A stretch of 64,000 bases of DNA from Marinobacter profundi (GTDB taxonomy: Bacteria; Pseudomonadota; Gammaproteobacteria; Pseudomonadales; Oleiphilaceae): positions 62,001 through 126,000 of the forward strand of contig NZ_KZ319374.1 in assembly GCF_002744715.1 (NCBI RefSeq), in the 5' to 3' direction. The notes under the pieces are model-generated. The model was not told the DNA's origin and searched no databases. It was given only the letters and a program-made list of their open reading frames with translations. Each line of letters starts with the position of its first letter. Position 1 is the first letter of the stretch. Below, piece after piece: positions 46,901 through 53,953 of this stretch. The position numbers and the translations under genes are program-made.

Positions 46901-47046
46901 GTGGTGACGGTGACGGTGGTGCTTTCGAGCTCCGGATACTGGCGGATTTCCATCTCCATTGCGGCGCGGGCACCGAGCAACAGAATCAGCAGGCTGATCA
47001 CCGTCGCCAGCACGGGACGGTGAATAAAAATGTCGGTGAATCGCAT
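43996..47046 (-). CDS. RND-family multidrug efflux pump, inner-membrane subunit
   Basis: 1016 residues with the twelve-helix AcrB/MexB plan: first helix near residue 12, two large periplasmic loops, and the proton-relay Asp pair in AIGLVVDDAIIMVENVHRH (~400). The periplasmic part includes the porter motifs ASQRNVLPADAQDP and DFMILGLTSPNAVFGG. AcrB/MexF-type pumps export drugs, dyes or solvents. Its ATG shares a base with the adaptor stop (TAATG). No outer-membrane TolC-type gene is adjacent, so it must use one encoded elsewhere. Confidence 0.95.
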   Translation of the reverse strand: MRFTDIFIHRPVLATVISLLILLLGARAAMEMEIRQYPELESTTVTVTTAYPGASSDLVKGFITTPLQQAIAEASGLDYLTSTSSQGKSTIEAKMVLNYDANAALAEIQAKVASQRNVLPADAQDPVITSTTGDSTALMYIAFYSSELKVPQITDYLTRVVQPKLQAIAGVGKANLLGRKFALRIWLDPERLSAVDMTPQEVVSILRQNNYQAAVGNTEGRYTKISMTSDTDIGDPDQFRDLVVRESGGSLIRLRDISRVELGSESYDQLALYKGQPATYVAIELSPGANPLTVADLVKDELPDIERQLPSGLNVRLAYDASDFIESSINEVIQTLLEALIIVLVIVFLCLGSLRAAIVPSVAVPLSLVGGAFFMLMMGFSLNLLTLLSMVLAIGLVVDDAIIMVENVHRHIEQGESRFDAAINGAREMATPIIAMTTTLVAVYAPIGFMGGLVGSLFTEFAFTLAGTVVISGIVALTLSPMLSGKVLKPHGNPGRFEGLVERTFSGLANGYKRALSAAMETISVVVFFAAVVLASIYFMLMMSQSELAPTEDQGILFYQGLGAKTATLDYLREHGDEVQERMSGVDGYHEDFMILGLTSPNAVFGGFKMKPWGEREISQFEVQPRLDAELKKVTGLQTAVFPRPSLPGSGGGLPFQFVITTGDDYDRLNDVADQLLGKAMQSGNFMFLQKSIDFDRPITRIRVDRDRVADLGLSMQDVGQAMSSMLGGGYINRFSMSGRSYQVIPQVEQDFRMDAAALNDYYIRADNGQLVPLGSVISFEKDVEPSQRTQFNQLNSLTLQGVVMPGITTGDAINFIESAADDIFPAGFTYDYTGQTRQFVTQGSALAVTFFLSLLVIYLVLAAQFESWRDPFIILVSVPMSVAGAMAFIVLGFATMNIYTQVGLITLIGVVSKNGILIVEFANQLQLERGLNKRQAVIEAAAIRLRPIVMTSLALIVAMVPLLIAVGPGAESRFAIGLTISAGLGIGTLFTIFVLPAFYILLARDHHGTAQPEPA

Positions 47047-48179
47047 TATTCTGATGCCCCCGCCGGCTGCTCACCGTCTTCCTGGCTGGCTTCGTTCTGG
47101 ATCGTGACGTTCTGGATAGTGACTTTCTGGCCAGCCCGCAGTCGTAACAGCCCTTTCTCGACCACTTGCTGGTCGGCGTCCAGTCCGCTCAGCACCGCCA
47201 CCCGGTCAGCGCGGGTGTCGCCGGTTTCGACGGTGCGGCGATTGACAATCAGCTCGCCCTGGTCGTTCTCCTCGATAACAAAGACAAAATCGCCGTAGGT
47301 GTTGTAGGACACTGCGGTACGGGGCACGGTGACGACCGTACGGTCCTGTGGCTGGCGGGTCATTACCGTTGCGAACATGCCGGGGCGCAGTTTGTTTTCG
47401 GGGTTGGCGAGGGTGGCCCGCACCCGAACCGTGCGGGTTTCCGGATTGACAGAGGTGTTGATGGCGCTGACCTTGCCGTTGAAAACCTCGTCCGGCAATG
47501 CGGCAACCGAGGCGTGGACGTCATAGCCGGTGGCCACCAGCGGTAAATCCTTCTCGGACAGGGTGTAATCCACGTAGATTGGATCGAGCATGTTGATCTC
47601 GACGATGGCTGTGCCAGTCGCGAGGTATTCCCCCTGATCGACCATCCGCAGGCCCAGGGTGCCGTCAAAGGGGGCCCGGATCACCTTCTTGCCAAGCTGG
47701 GCTTCGGCTTCATTGACCCGCGCGGTGGCAGCGTCAAAGTTGGCCTTGGCTTCGTCATACTGGGACTGGGACACGGCGCGCTTGGGCAGCAGGTCGGACA
47801 CCCGCTTGAACTCCTGTCGGGCCAGCTGGGCTTCGGCGCGGCGGGTGCGCAGTGCCGCCTCATCAATGTCGGCGTTGAGGCGGATCAGGACGTCGCCTTT
47901 GCTGACCCGGTCGCCGGATTCGAAACGGATTTCCTCGACCACGCCGGGTACCTCATTTGCCACTTCGATGCCGTTGACTGCCTCGATGCTGCCGACTGCT
48001 TTGACGGCCGGTGTCCATTGCGCCGTCACTGCGCGGGTCGCAGCAATCTCAAGCGGAGGCTGGGGCTGGGCAAAGCGCTCTTTCATCTGGCCAAACTGGT
48101 AGAATTTGTAGCCGAAGATGCCGCCGAGAACCGCACCCAGAACAATGATGACAATCAGAAAGCGGGAAGCTGTGCGCAT
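47046..48179 (-). CDS. RND efflux periplasmic adaptor (membrane fusion protein)
   Basis: 377 residues with an N-terminal signal anchor (FLIVIIVLGAVLGGIFGY) and no lipobox Cys, unlike AcrA. The lipoyl/barrel/hairpin order is clear: GSIEAVNGIEVANEVPGVVEEIRFESGDRV, a coiled-coil hairpin (~105-170), then VIRAPFDGTLGLRMVDQGEYL. It connects the pump to an outer-membrane channel. It is the first gene of the adaptor-pump-DUF3301 unit. A -10-like TATAAA is at 48210-48205 on the minus strand. Confidence 0.93.
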   Translation of the reverse strand: MRTASRFLIVIIVLGAVLGGIFGYKFYQFGQMKERFAQPQPPLEIAATRAVTAQWTPAVKAVGSIEAVNGIEVANEVPGVVEEIRFESGDRVSKGDVLIRLNADIDEAALRTRRAEAQLARQEFKRVSDLLPKRAVSQSQYDEAKANFDAATARVNEAEAQLGKKVIRAPFDGTLGLRMVDQGEYLATGTAIVEINMLDPIYVDYTLSEKDLPLVATGYDVHASVAALPDEVFNGKVSAINTSVNPETRTVRVRATLANPENKLRPGMFATVMTRQPQDRTVVTVPRTAVSYNTYGDFVFVIEENDQGELIVNRRTVETGDTRADRVAVLSGLDADQQVVEKGLLRLRAGQKVTIQNVTIQNEASQEDGEQPAGASE

Positions 48180-48411
48180 GAATCAGACCTGATCTATTGG
48201 TGTCTTTATAATGAAAAGCATCCTATACAAACCAGGGGTTGGCTGTCACCGGTTTGTCAGCATTTTAAGGCAGATTACGCCAATTAACGCTCGAATCGGC
48301 GGGTAAATTCGGCAAGTTCACCATTCCGGGTCGCCCGGCAGTGTTTGGCTCTGGTGTTTTTGGTGCCGCAGGTGACAGAATTACGGCCTGACCGGCGATA
48401 AGGATCAGCAG

Positions 48412-48915
48412 ATGCAGTGGATTATCGGAATCGCCCTGGCGGCAGCGGTGTTTGTCATTCTGAAAAAGTGGGGTGCGTTGACACCCGAGGGCAAGAAGGC
48501 CGCCACCTGGAAGTTTGTGGCCGTCATCGGGGGCGCTTTGTTGTTGTTCATGGTGCTGACTGGCCGGGTCCATGTGTTGACCGCTGCGGTCGCCGCCCTG
48601 ATTCCGTTGCTGAGGAAGGCGCCGGCATTGTTGCGGCTGTTGTCGCTGGCCGGGCGGCGTGATCAGCCGGGCGCGTCCGGCACCGCCGGTGATGGCGCCG
48701 GGGCGGGTCAGCATCAGCGCGCGGCAGCATCGTCGACGATGTCGCGTCGGGAAGCCTGCGAAATTCTCGGGGTTGATGAGGATTGTTCGGCAGACGAAGT
48801 GGTCACGGCCCACCGCCGCCTGATGCAGAAAATCCACCCCGATCGCGGCGGTAACGATTACCTGGCGGCCAAGGTCAATGAGGCCAAGTCGGTGTTGCTC
48901 GGCCGGCGCAGTTGA
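48412..48915 (+). CDS. Membrane-anchored J-domain protein
   Basis: 167 residues. Two or three hydrophobic segments occupy residues 1-80 (IIGIALAAAVFVILKKW, WKFVAVIGGALLLFMVL, LTAAVAALIPLL), then a Gly/Ala-rich linker, then a compact J domain (~110-165: REACEILGVDEDCSADEVVTAH) ending in KIHPDRGGNDYLAAKVNEAK with HPD intact. The layout resembles the Tim14/Pam18-type small membrane J proteins common in proteobacteria. It should recruit DnaK to the membrane; the client is unknown. Confidence 0.8.
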   Translation: MQWIIGIALAAAVFVILKKWGALTPEGKKAATWKFVAVIGGALLLFMVLTGRVHVLTAAVAALIPLLRKAPALLRLLSLAGRRDQPGASGTAGDGAGAGQHQRAAASSTMSRREACEILGVDEDCSADEVVTAHRRLMQKIHPDRGGNDYLAAKVNEAKSVLLGRRS

Positions 48916-48921
48916 TATGCG

Positions 48922-49776
48922 CTACAGAACCTCGACGCGCAGCTCGAAGCTCTGACTGCTGGTACGCTGGCTGTCCCGGCGATAGATCAGGCCGGAACGC
49001 TGGCCGGATTCGTCCACGGTGCTGCTGCCGAGTTCTACCCATTCGCCGGCGTGAACCCGGCGGATGGTCATCACCGCTTCGGTGTCGTAGCCCGCTATGG
49101 CATCTGCTGGGTCTTCCTCGAACGCCATGATGGTCAGTTCGACCATCTGGCCGGAGATCACCTGTGGTGTAACGAGAAAGCCGCTGCGGGTCTCGATCTG
49201 GTCCAGGATGGCAGCGGGATTGCGTCCGCCGCGGACGGCGACGGGGATGGTCCGCACATGGCCCGAGGTAATGTGGGCAGACTGGCCATCGAGCATCACC
49301 AGGTGGCGTTCCTGGCTGCGCTGGCGCTGACCGCTCTGCTGTTCCACCCGCACTCCGGCATTGTTCCGGTAACCGTCCGGACTGCTCCGGTAGACCGTAA
49401 CGCTTCCTCCACTGCTGTCATTTTGTTCCCGGGTGCGGGAACGGACCGTAATCCGTAGCTGGGCCGGGGCGACGTCCATGGTATCAACCAGCAGGCCGAT
49501 CTCATCAAGCAGTTCCGGTTCGCCGCGGATGACAAGTTGCTGGCCACGGGCGCTGATCGCTACCTGGCCATCGGGGTACAGGTCACGGATCTGTGCCGCC
49601 AGGTCGTTGGCCGGACGGTTGGCAACCTGATAGACCCGGGCCTCCGGGGCCGCTGCCGCGGTAGCAGGCAGGCTGCCGAGCGCCAGCAACAGAGCAAGCC
49701 AGAGGGTGTGGCAGGGGGTGCTGTGGAGAGTGCGGTGGAGGGTGCGGTGGAGGGTGCGGTAGAAGGTCTGGGACAT
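48922..49776 (-). CDS. Secretin-domain protein (N0/N1 plus partial secretin fold), function unknown
   Basis: 284 residues with a signal peptide ending near residue 43 (ATAAAAPEA). Residues ~45-115 match a secretin N-domain (VYQVANRPANDLAAQIRDL, GQQLVIRGEPELLDEIGLLV, MDVAPAQLRITVRSR). The C-terminal part (~150-284) resembles a short secretin-like sheet (GFLVTPQVISGQMVELTIM) without an obvious full secretin channel. The N-region contains a 12-bp tandem repeat. It converges on the J-domain gene with a 6-bp gap and is divergent from the DAHP synthase leader. Confidence 0.7.
   Translation of the reverse strand: MSQTFYRTLHRTLHRTLHSTPCHTLWLALLLALGSLPATAAAAPEARVYQVANRPANDLAAQIRDLYPDGQVAISARGQQLVIRGEPELLDEIGLLVDTMDVAPAQLRITVRSRTREQNDSSGGSVTVYRSSPDGYRNNAGVRVEQQSGQRQRSQERHLVMLDGQSAHITSGHVRTIPVAVRGGRNPAAILDQIETRSGFLVTPQVISGQMVELTIMAFEEDPADAIAGYDTEAVMTIRRVHAGEWVELGSSTVDESGQRSGLIYRRDSQRTSSQSFELRVEVL
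49702..49761 (-). repeat. 12-bp tandem repeat in the signal-peptide region of the secretin-domain gene
   Basis: Five 12-bp units beginning at codon 6 (minus strand 49761 to 49702) encode YRTL-HRTL-HRTL-HSTP-CHTL. The first three differ by only one or two bases (CACCGCACCCTC type), the last two have diverged. It lengthens the basic N-region of the signal peptide by a variable number of residues without breaking frame. Confidence 0.75.
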
Positions 49777-49863
49777 AGGGTCTCCCGAACAGGAAAACAG
49801 TAGTGGGCCGCTGCGGATATGGAGACGGATGCGCGGTATTTTCCGCAAAAACCGGTTTTACGG

Positions 49864-49893
49864 TTGCCAAGCAGCAAATGCGGGATATATATT
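49864..49893 (+). promoter_or_regulatory. Predicted sigma-70 promoter of the DAHP synthase leader
   Basis: -35 TTGCCA (49864-49869; 5 of 6 matches) with a -10 of TATATA (49886-49891, 16-bp spacer) or TATATT (49888-49893, 18-bp spacer). Start of transcription would be close to 49899-49901. Confidence 0.55.
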
Positions 49894-49900
49894 GAAAAGC

Positions 49901-50038
49901 ATGAAGACGACACACACGACCTGTCAATTGAATGTTCTGCAAGCTTTCGGTGAAAAACCGGCAGCTGCGGTCGCTGCTGTGTTTTTCTGGTGGTTTGGTT
50001 ATGGCTTTTATTTTAGCCAGAGCCCGGGCCGCCCATAA
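49901..50038 (+). CDS. Aromatic-codon leader peptide upstream of DAHP synthase
   Basis: A 45-codon ORF ends with F-F-W-W-F-G-Y-G-F-Y-F (codons at 49982-50014): nine aromatic codons in eleven, covering Phe, Trp and Tyr, followed by SQSPGRP and a stop. Downstream comes an intrinsic terminator before the DAHP synthase. This is the design of an attenuator that senses all three aromatic end products. The start is uncertain: the ATG at 49901 has only a weak GAAAAG and coincides with the predicted transcription start, so translation could be leaderless; an in-frame ATG at 49829 with GGAG upstream would give 69 residues. Confidence 0.65.
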   Translation: MKTTHTTCQLNVLQAFGEKPAAAVAAVFFWWFGYGFYFSQSPGRP

Positions 50039-50101
50039 GATCTTCATCGACCGAATTACGAGGAAGGCAGCCCGGCAGAAACCCAGGCTGCCACCGGACT
50101 C

Positions 50102-50137
50102 AAAAAGCCCCGACTGGTAGCCCAGCCGGGGCTTTTT
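50102..50137 (+). terminator. Attenuator terminator upstream of DAHP synthase
   Basis: AAAAAGCCCCGACTGG (50102-50117) pairs with CCAGCCGGGGCTTTTT (50122-50137), one mismatch, 4-nt loop, ending in TTTTT. It lies after the aromatic leader ORF and 32 bp before the synthase ATG, so it would stop transcription before the gene. Confidence 0.8.
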
Positions 50138-50169
50138 GATTCTGATACAGGGAAACGGGAACACTGACC

Positions 50170-51225
50170 ATGAACATGCCGCTGACGATGGATGTACTCA
50201 ATAGTACTGAAGAACCCGGGCCCGACCGGTCGCAACGGGAGATCCCGCTGCCGACGCCGGCCGGGCTGCGGGAAATGCTGCCCGCCGGGGATCTGCTGGA
50301 CACCCAGGTTGCCCGCCATCGGGAGGCCATCCGCCGGGTGCTGCGGGGCGAGGATCCGCGAATGCTGGTGGTGATGGGGCCCTGCTCCATTCACGATGAA
50401 GTCGCTGCGCTTGATTACGCCAAAAAGCTGAAGCGGCTGGCGGATGATGTCAGTGACCGTTTTCTGATCGTAATGCGTGCCTACCTTGAAAAACCCCGTA
50501 CCACGGTTGGCTGGAAGGGACTGTTGTATGATCCCGACCGCACCGGCGCCGGTAACCTGAACCAGGGTCTGCTGCGTTCCCGCCGCCTGTTGCTTAAACT
50601 GGCCGACCTCGGCCTGCCGCTGGCCACCGAAGCGCTCAGCCCGCTGGCGATGGATTATCTGGCGGACCTGGTGAGCTGGATCGCCATCGGTGCCCGTACC
50701 ACGGAATCCCAGATTCACCGGGAACTGGTCAGCGGCCTGGCAATGCCGGTTGGTTTCAAGAACGGCACCGACGGCGGCGTGACTGTAGCCATTAACGCCA
50801 TGCAGTCCGCAGCCCACCCCCATCACCATCTCGGATTGAGCCGTCACGGTACTCCGGTGATGATTACCACCCGCGGTAACCCGGATACCCACCTGGTCCT
50901 GCGCGGTGGCCGCGGTCTTACCAACTACGATGCCGACAGTATTGCCTCGGCGGTCGACGCGCTGGCTGCTGCGGGCCGGTCTACTGCCATCATGGTCGAT
51001 TGCAGTCATGATAATGCCTGTAAGCAGGCGGAGCGGCAGCTGGACATTGCCCGTGAAGTCATGGCCCAGCGGCGTGCCGGCAATAATCATATTCGCGGTC
51101 TGATGCTGGAGAGCTTCCTTGAGGCGGGACGGCAGGACGACGGCGACGACCTGCAATACGGCTGCTCCATCACCGACCCCTGCCTTGGCTGGAGTGAGAC
51201 CGAAACGCTGATCCGTTCGCTGTGA
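50170..51225 (+). CDS. aroG: 3-deoxy-7-phosphoheptulonate (DAHP) synthase, class I
   Basis: 351 residues, AroF/G/H type. Motifs: LVVMGPCSIHD (metal Cys ~71), MRAYLEKPRTTVGWKGL (PEP-binding Arg and Lys), GARTTESQIHRELVSGL, GFKNGTDGG and VDCSHDNACKQ, ending in the metal-ligand TDPCLGW. It condenses PEP and erythrose-4-phosphate, the entry step to chorismate. The N-terminal ~50 residues resemble the allosteric segment of feedback-regulated isozymes, but I cannot tell which amino acid inhibits it, so the symbol is by class. Control by the upstream leader is likely. Confidence 0.93.
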   Translation: MNMPLTMDVLNSTEEPGPDRSQREIPLPTPAGLREMLPAGDLLDTQVARHREAIRRVLRGEDPRMLVVMGPCSIHDEVAALDYAKKLKRLADDVSDRFLIVMRAYLEKPRTTVGWKGLLYDPDRTGAGNLNQGLLRSRRLLLKLADLGLPLATEALSPLAMDYLADLVSWIAIGARTTESQIHRELVSGLAMPVGFKNGTDGGVTVAINAMQSAAHPHHHLGLSRHGTPVMITTRGNPDTHLVLRGGRGLTNYDADSIASAVDALAAAGRSTAIMVDCSHDNACKQAERQLDIAREVMAQRRAGNNHIRGLMLESFLEAGRQDDGDDLQYGCSITDPCLGWSETETLIRSL

Positions 51226-51243
51226 GCGGGTCAGCCGGTTAGC

Positions 51244-51921
51244 TTAGCCGCGGATGCCGGACACCCGGCCGGGGTCGTCGGTGGCACCGTCACCGCTGAC
51301 CGTAGATAGCAGCAGTTGGCCGGCCAGTAACAGCAGCACACCGCCCATGATGCGGTCCAGCCAGTAGCCAAAGCGGCTGAACGAGCGGCGCACCCCGGGC
51401 AGGGTGAAGAAAACCGCCACCATCATGAACCAGAGCGCGGTGACGACCGCCATATAAAGGCCGTAACCGGCTTGCAGAACGACCGGAGTGCCGGGACTGA
51501 TCACCACCGAGAACAGCGACACGAAAAACAGGGTCGCCTTGGGGTTGAGGGCATTGGTGAGAAACCCCAGTCGCCAGCCGGCAAAGCCGCTTTGCGGGAC
51601 CGTGTGGGCGGTCGCCACGTGAATGCCGCCGGCCCGTGCCCGCAGGCAGTGGATGGCAATCCAGGTCAGGTAGAGCGCGCCGACGACCTTCAAAATGCTG
51701 AACAGCACCAGCGACTGCTGGATGACCAGTCCGATGCCCAGCAGGGAATAGGTGACATGAACCAGGATTCCCGAGCCGACGCCTACCGCGCTCAGCAGCG
51801 CAACCCGGCGGCTCTGGGTCAGGGCCTGGCGCAGCATGACCGCAAAGTCCGGCCCCGGGCTTGCGACCGCCAGCAGATGCACAAGTGCAACGGCAATGAA
51901 TTCCGGCCAGTAGTTGTCCAT
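51244..51921 (-). CDS. LysE/RhtB family amino-acid exporter
   Basis: 225 residues with six hydrophobic segments. The N-terminus has the family motif ASPGPDFAVMLRQALTQSRRVAL (cited as landmark, Pro-Gly-Pro-Asp near 22-25), and NALNPKATLFFVSLFS lies near residue 122. Members export amino acids or homoserine lactones. Substrate unknown. It converges on the DAHP synthase gene with a 19-bp gap. Confidence 0.88.
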   Translation of the reverse strand: MDNYWPEFIAVALVHLLAVASPGPDFAVMLRQALTQSRRVALLSAVGVGSGILVHVTYSLLGIGLVIQQSLVLFSILKVVGALYLTWIAIHCLRARAGGIHVATAHTVPQSGFAGWRLGFLTNALNPKATLFFVSLFSVVISPGTPVVLQAGYGLYMAVVTALWFMMVAVFFTLPGVRRSFSRFGYWLDRIMGGVLLLLAGQLLLSTVSGDGATDDPGRVSGIRG

Positions 51922-52125
51922 TCCGCCTGATCTCCCGTGTTCCGTTTAATCCTGATGCGACCGTATGTCGGGGCCGCTTGCCCAGCATAGTGGGCCAGGC
52001 CGCAAATGTCCTGTTTTAATCCCGGGATTCCCGTGTTGTTGATGGATTGTCCGGGGCATACGGCAGCGACCTTCTATACTGGAGGCAGTGAGCGAACCTG
52101 TTACAGCCAGATCGGGAGAATAAGG

Positions 52126-53568
52126 GTGGATAAACGTAAAGTCGATGTCGCGATTATTGGCGCTGGCACTGCCGGTATGGTGGCCTTCAGTGCCGCACGC
52201 AAACACACCGGAAACCTGGTGTTGATCGAAGGAGAACACTACGGCACCACCTGCGCCCGGGTGGGCTGCATGCCCAGTAAACTGTTGATTGCGGCAGCAG
52301 AGAGCGCCCATAACCTGCACAGGGCGCCGATGTTCGGTGTCGAGGGCGGCGAGGTTCGCATCGACGGAGCTGCGGTGATGGCCCGGGTGCGGCGCGAGCG
52401 TGACCACTTTGTTGGCGGGGTGCTCGAGTCCATCGAGCGTATTCCCGAGGAGCTGCGGCTGCGCGGGCATGCCCGCTTCGTCCACCCGCGGCAGCTGCAG
52501 GTGGGGGATGGGCTGCAGGTGGAGGCCGAGCGGATCGTCATTGCGACCGGGTCCCGGCCCCATGTTCCCGGCTTCCTGAAAGAAGCGAAGGACCGTCTGC
52601 TGGTTAACGACGACCTGTTCGAGCTGGAGGAGCTGCCCGGATCCGTGGCGGTGTTTGGTCCCGGGGTGATTGGCCTGGAACTGGGCCAGGCGCTGAGCCG
52701 GCTGGGAGTGCGGGTGCGGATGTTCGGGGTCGGTGGCTCCCTCGGGTCGATCCGCGACGAGGCCATCCGGGACTATGCCCTGAAGACCTTCAAGGCCGAG
52801 TTTCCCCTGGATCCGGCAGCGGATGTACGCAAGGTTCAGCGCAACGGTGAGGGCGTGGTGGTGAGCTTCGTGGATGGCCAGCGGGGTGAGGTGACCGAAA
52901 CGTTTGACTACGTGCTGGCGGCGACCGGGCGTCGTCCCAATGTGGACGGGCTGGATATCCAGAATGCGGACATCGAGCTGGATGATCGTGGTTCACCGTT
53001 GTTTGACCGCTTCACCATGCGCTGTGGCGACAGCCCGATCTTCATTGCCGGCGACGCCAATACCGACCGGCCACTGCTGCATGAAGCCGCTGATGAGGGC
53101 CGCCTGGCCGGAGACAACGCCGGCCGCTTTCCCGACGTCCGGGCCGGAAGCCGGCGTACCCCACTGGCAGTGGTGTTTACCGACCCCCAGATTGCCTCGG
53201 TGGGGCTGACAATCCAGCAGGTGGATGAGCAGTGTAGTGGCTGCTTTGCGGTGGGCAAGGTGTCCTTCGAGAACCAGGGGCGCAGCCGGGTCATCGGCAA
53301 GAACCGCGGCCTGCTGCACGTTTACGGTGAACACGGTAGCGGATTGTTTCTGGGTGCCGAGATGTTCGGCCCGGCGGCCGAGCACGTCGCCCACTTGCTG
53401 GCCTGGGCAGTACAGCGTCGGCTGACCGTCAGTGAGCTGCTGGAGATGCCGTTCTATCACCCGGTGATCGAGGAGGGGGTAAGAACGGCATTGAAAGATC
53501 TCAACCATCAACTCAGTATCGGGCCGGCCGAAGCCGACCGCTGCATGGATTGCGGCCCCGGGGCGTGA
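52126..53568 (+). CDS. Pyridine nucleotide-disulfide oxidoreductase (dihydrolipoamide dehydrogenase-like)
   Basis: 480 residues from the GTG at 52126, with GGGAG upstream. FAD-binding VAIIGAGTAGMVAF (~9), redox-active disulfide C-A-R-V-G-C (~43-48), second dinucleotide site VAVFGPGVIGLELGQAL (~175), GDANTDRPLLHEAADEG and the C-terminal catalytic HPVIEEG dyad are all present. It could be an Lpd paralogue, but no 2-oxoacid dehydrogenase genes are adjacent and the active-site context differs from canonical Lpd (T-T-C-A-R-V). The true substrate is open. Its 3' end overlaps the DUF2061 gene. Confidence 0.87.
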   Translation: MDKRKVDVAIIGAGTAGMVAFSAARKHTGNLVLIEGEHYGTTCARVGCMPSKLLIAAAESAHNLHRAPMFGVEGGEVRIDGAAVMARVRRERDHFVGGVLESIERIPEELRLRGHARFVHPRQLQVGDGLQVEAERIVIATGSRPHVPGFLKEAKDRLLVNDDLFELEELPGSVAVFGPGVIGLELGQALSRLGVRVRMFGVGGSLGSIRDEAIRDYALKTFKAEFPLDPAADVRKVQRNGEGVVVSFVDGQRGEVTETFDYVLAATGRRPNVDGLDIQNADIELDDRGSPLFDRFTMRCGDSPIFIAGDANTDRPLLHEAADEGRLAGDNAGRFPDVRAGSRRTPLAVVFTDPQIASVGLTIQQVDEQCSGCFAVGKVSFENQGRSRVIGKNRGLLHVYGEHGSGLFLGAEMFGPAAEHVAHLLAWAVQRRLTVSELLEMPFYHPVIEEGVRTALKDLNHQLSIGPAEADRCMDCGPGA

Positions 53569-53795
53569 TCGGGCCTTGCGGCCCGGGCCCACAGTTTCTC
53601 GTGGAAGAAATAGGCCACGGTGTTGATGGCGGGCTCGACCATTGCAATCAGGCTGCCGATCAGGATGTCACCAGTGAGCAGGTAAGCCACTGTAAAGGCG
53701 ACGGTAAAGTGGGTGATGGCGAATGTGATCGTCTTGAGTAACGATTTGTCGCCCCTGGCACCATGGGTGTGGATAAACGATTTGAGGGCACTCAT
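53508..53795 (-). CDS. DUF2061 family membrane protein
   Basis: 95 residues. The DUF2061 core, KTITFAITHFTVAFTVAYLL followed by GSLIAMVEPAINTVAYFFHEK, contains two transmembrane helices. The last ~20 codons overlap the 3' end of the oxidoreductase gene by 61 bp on the opposite strand. Function unknown. A Fur-box-like sequence lies ~47 bp upstream. Confidence 0.82.
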   Translation of the reverse strand: MSALKSFIHTHGARGDKSLLKTITFAITHFTVAFTVAYLLTGDILIGSLIAMVEPAINTVAYFFHEKLWARAARPDHAPGPQSMQRSASAGPILS

Positions 53796-53841
53796 GACAG
53801 CCTCCGCCGTGTCAGTGTCTATAGGGACATTTAAAACCGGA

Positions 53842-53856
53842 TGATAATCATTGTTA
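53842..53856. promoter_or_regulatory. Fur-box-like sequence
   Basis: TGATAAT-C-ATTGTTA matches the 7-1-7 Fur model TGATAAT-N-ATTATCA at the left half fully and at 5 of 7 bases on the right. It lies between the DUF2061 gene (minus) and dps (plus), closer to the former. Confidence 0.35.
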
Positions 53857-53953
53857 AATGAATTGTTATGAGTTTTTTTATAGATTCAGGCTATCATTAT
53901 ACGGTTGCAGCAAACCGGTGGGGGATTGAGTCCTCCTATCGCCGGGATTGCCT

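Larger units (their letters stand above)
49777..50169. other. Leader region between the secretin-domain gene and DAHP synthase
   Basis: 393 bp with no ordinary gene but several control elements: a promoter (49864-49893), a leader ORF ending in an aromatic codon run (49901-50038), a candidate 1:2 hairpin GGCAGCC/GGCTGCC (50066-50072 and 50086-50092) and a terminator hairpin (50102-50137). GGCTGCCA (50086-50093) can also pair with TGGTAGCC (50116-50123), which would compete with the upper half of the terminator. Confidence 0.65.

Noticed and set aside
49932..50120. ORF of 62 codons overlapping the aromatic leader in another frame
   Set aside because: It lacks an aromatic run and a ribosome-binding site, and runs into the terminator stem; the other frame explains the region better.
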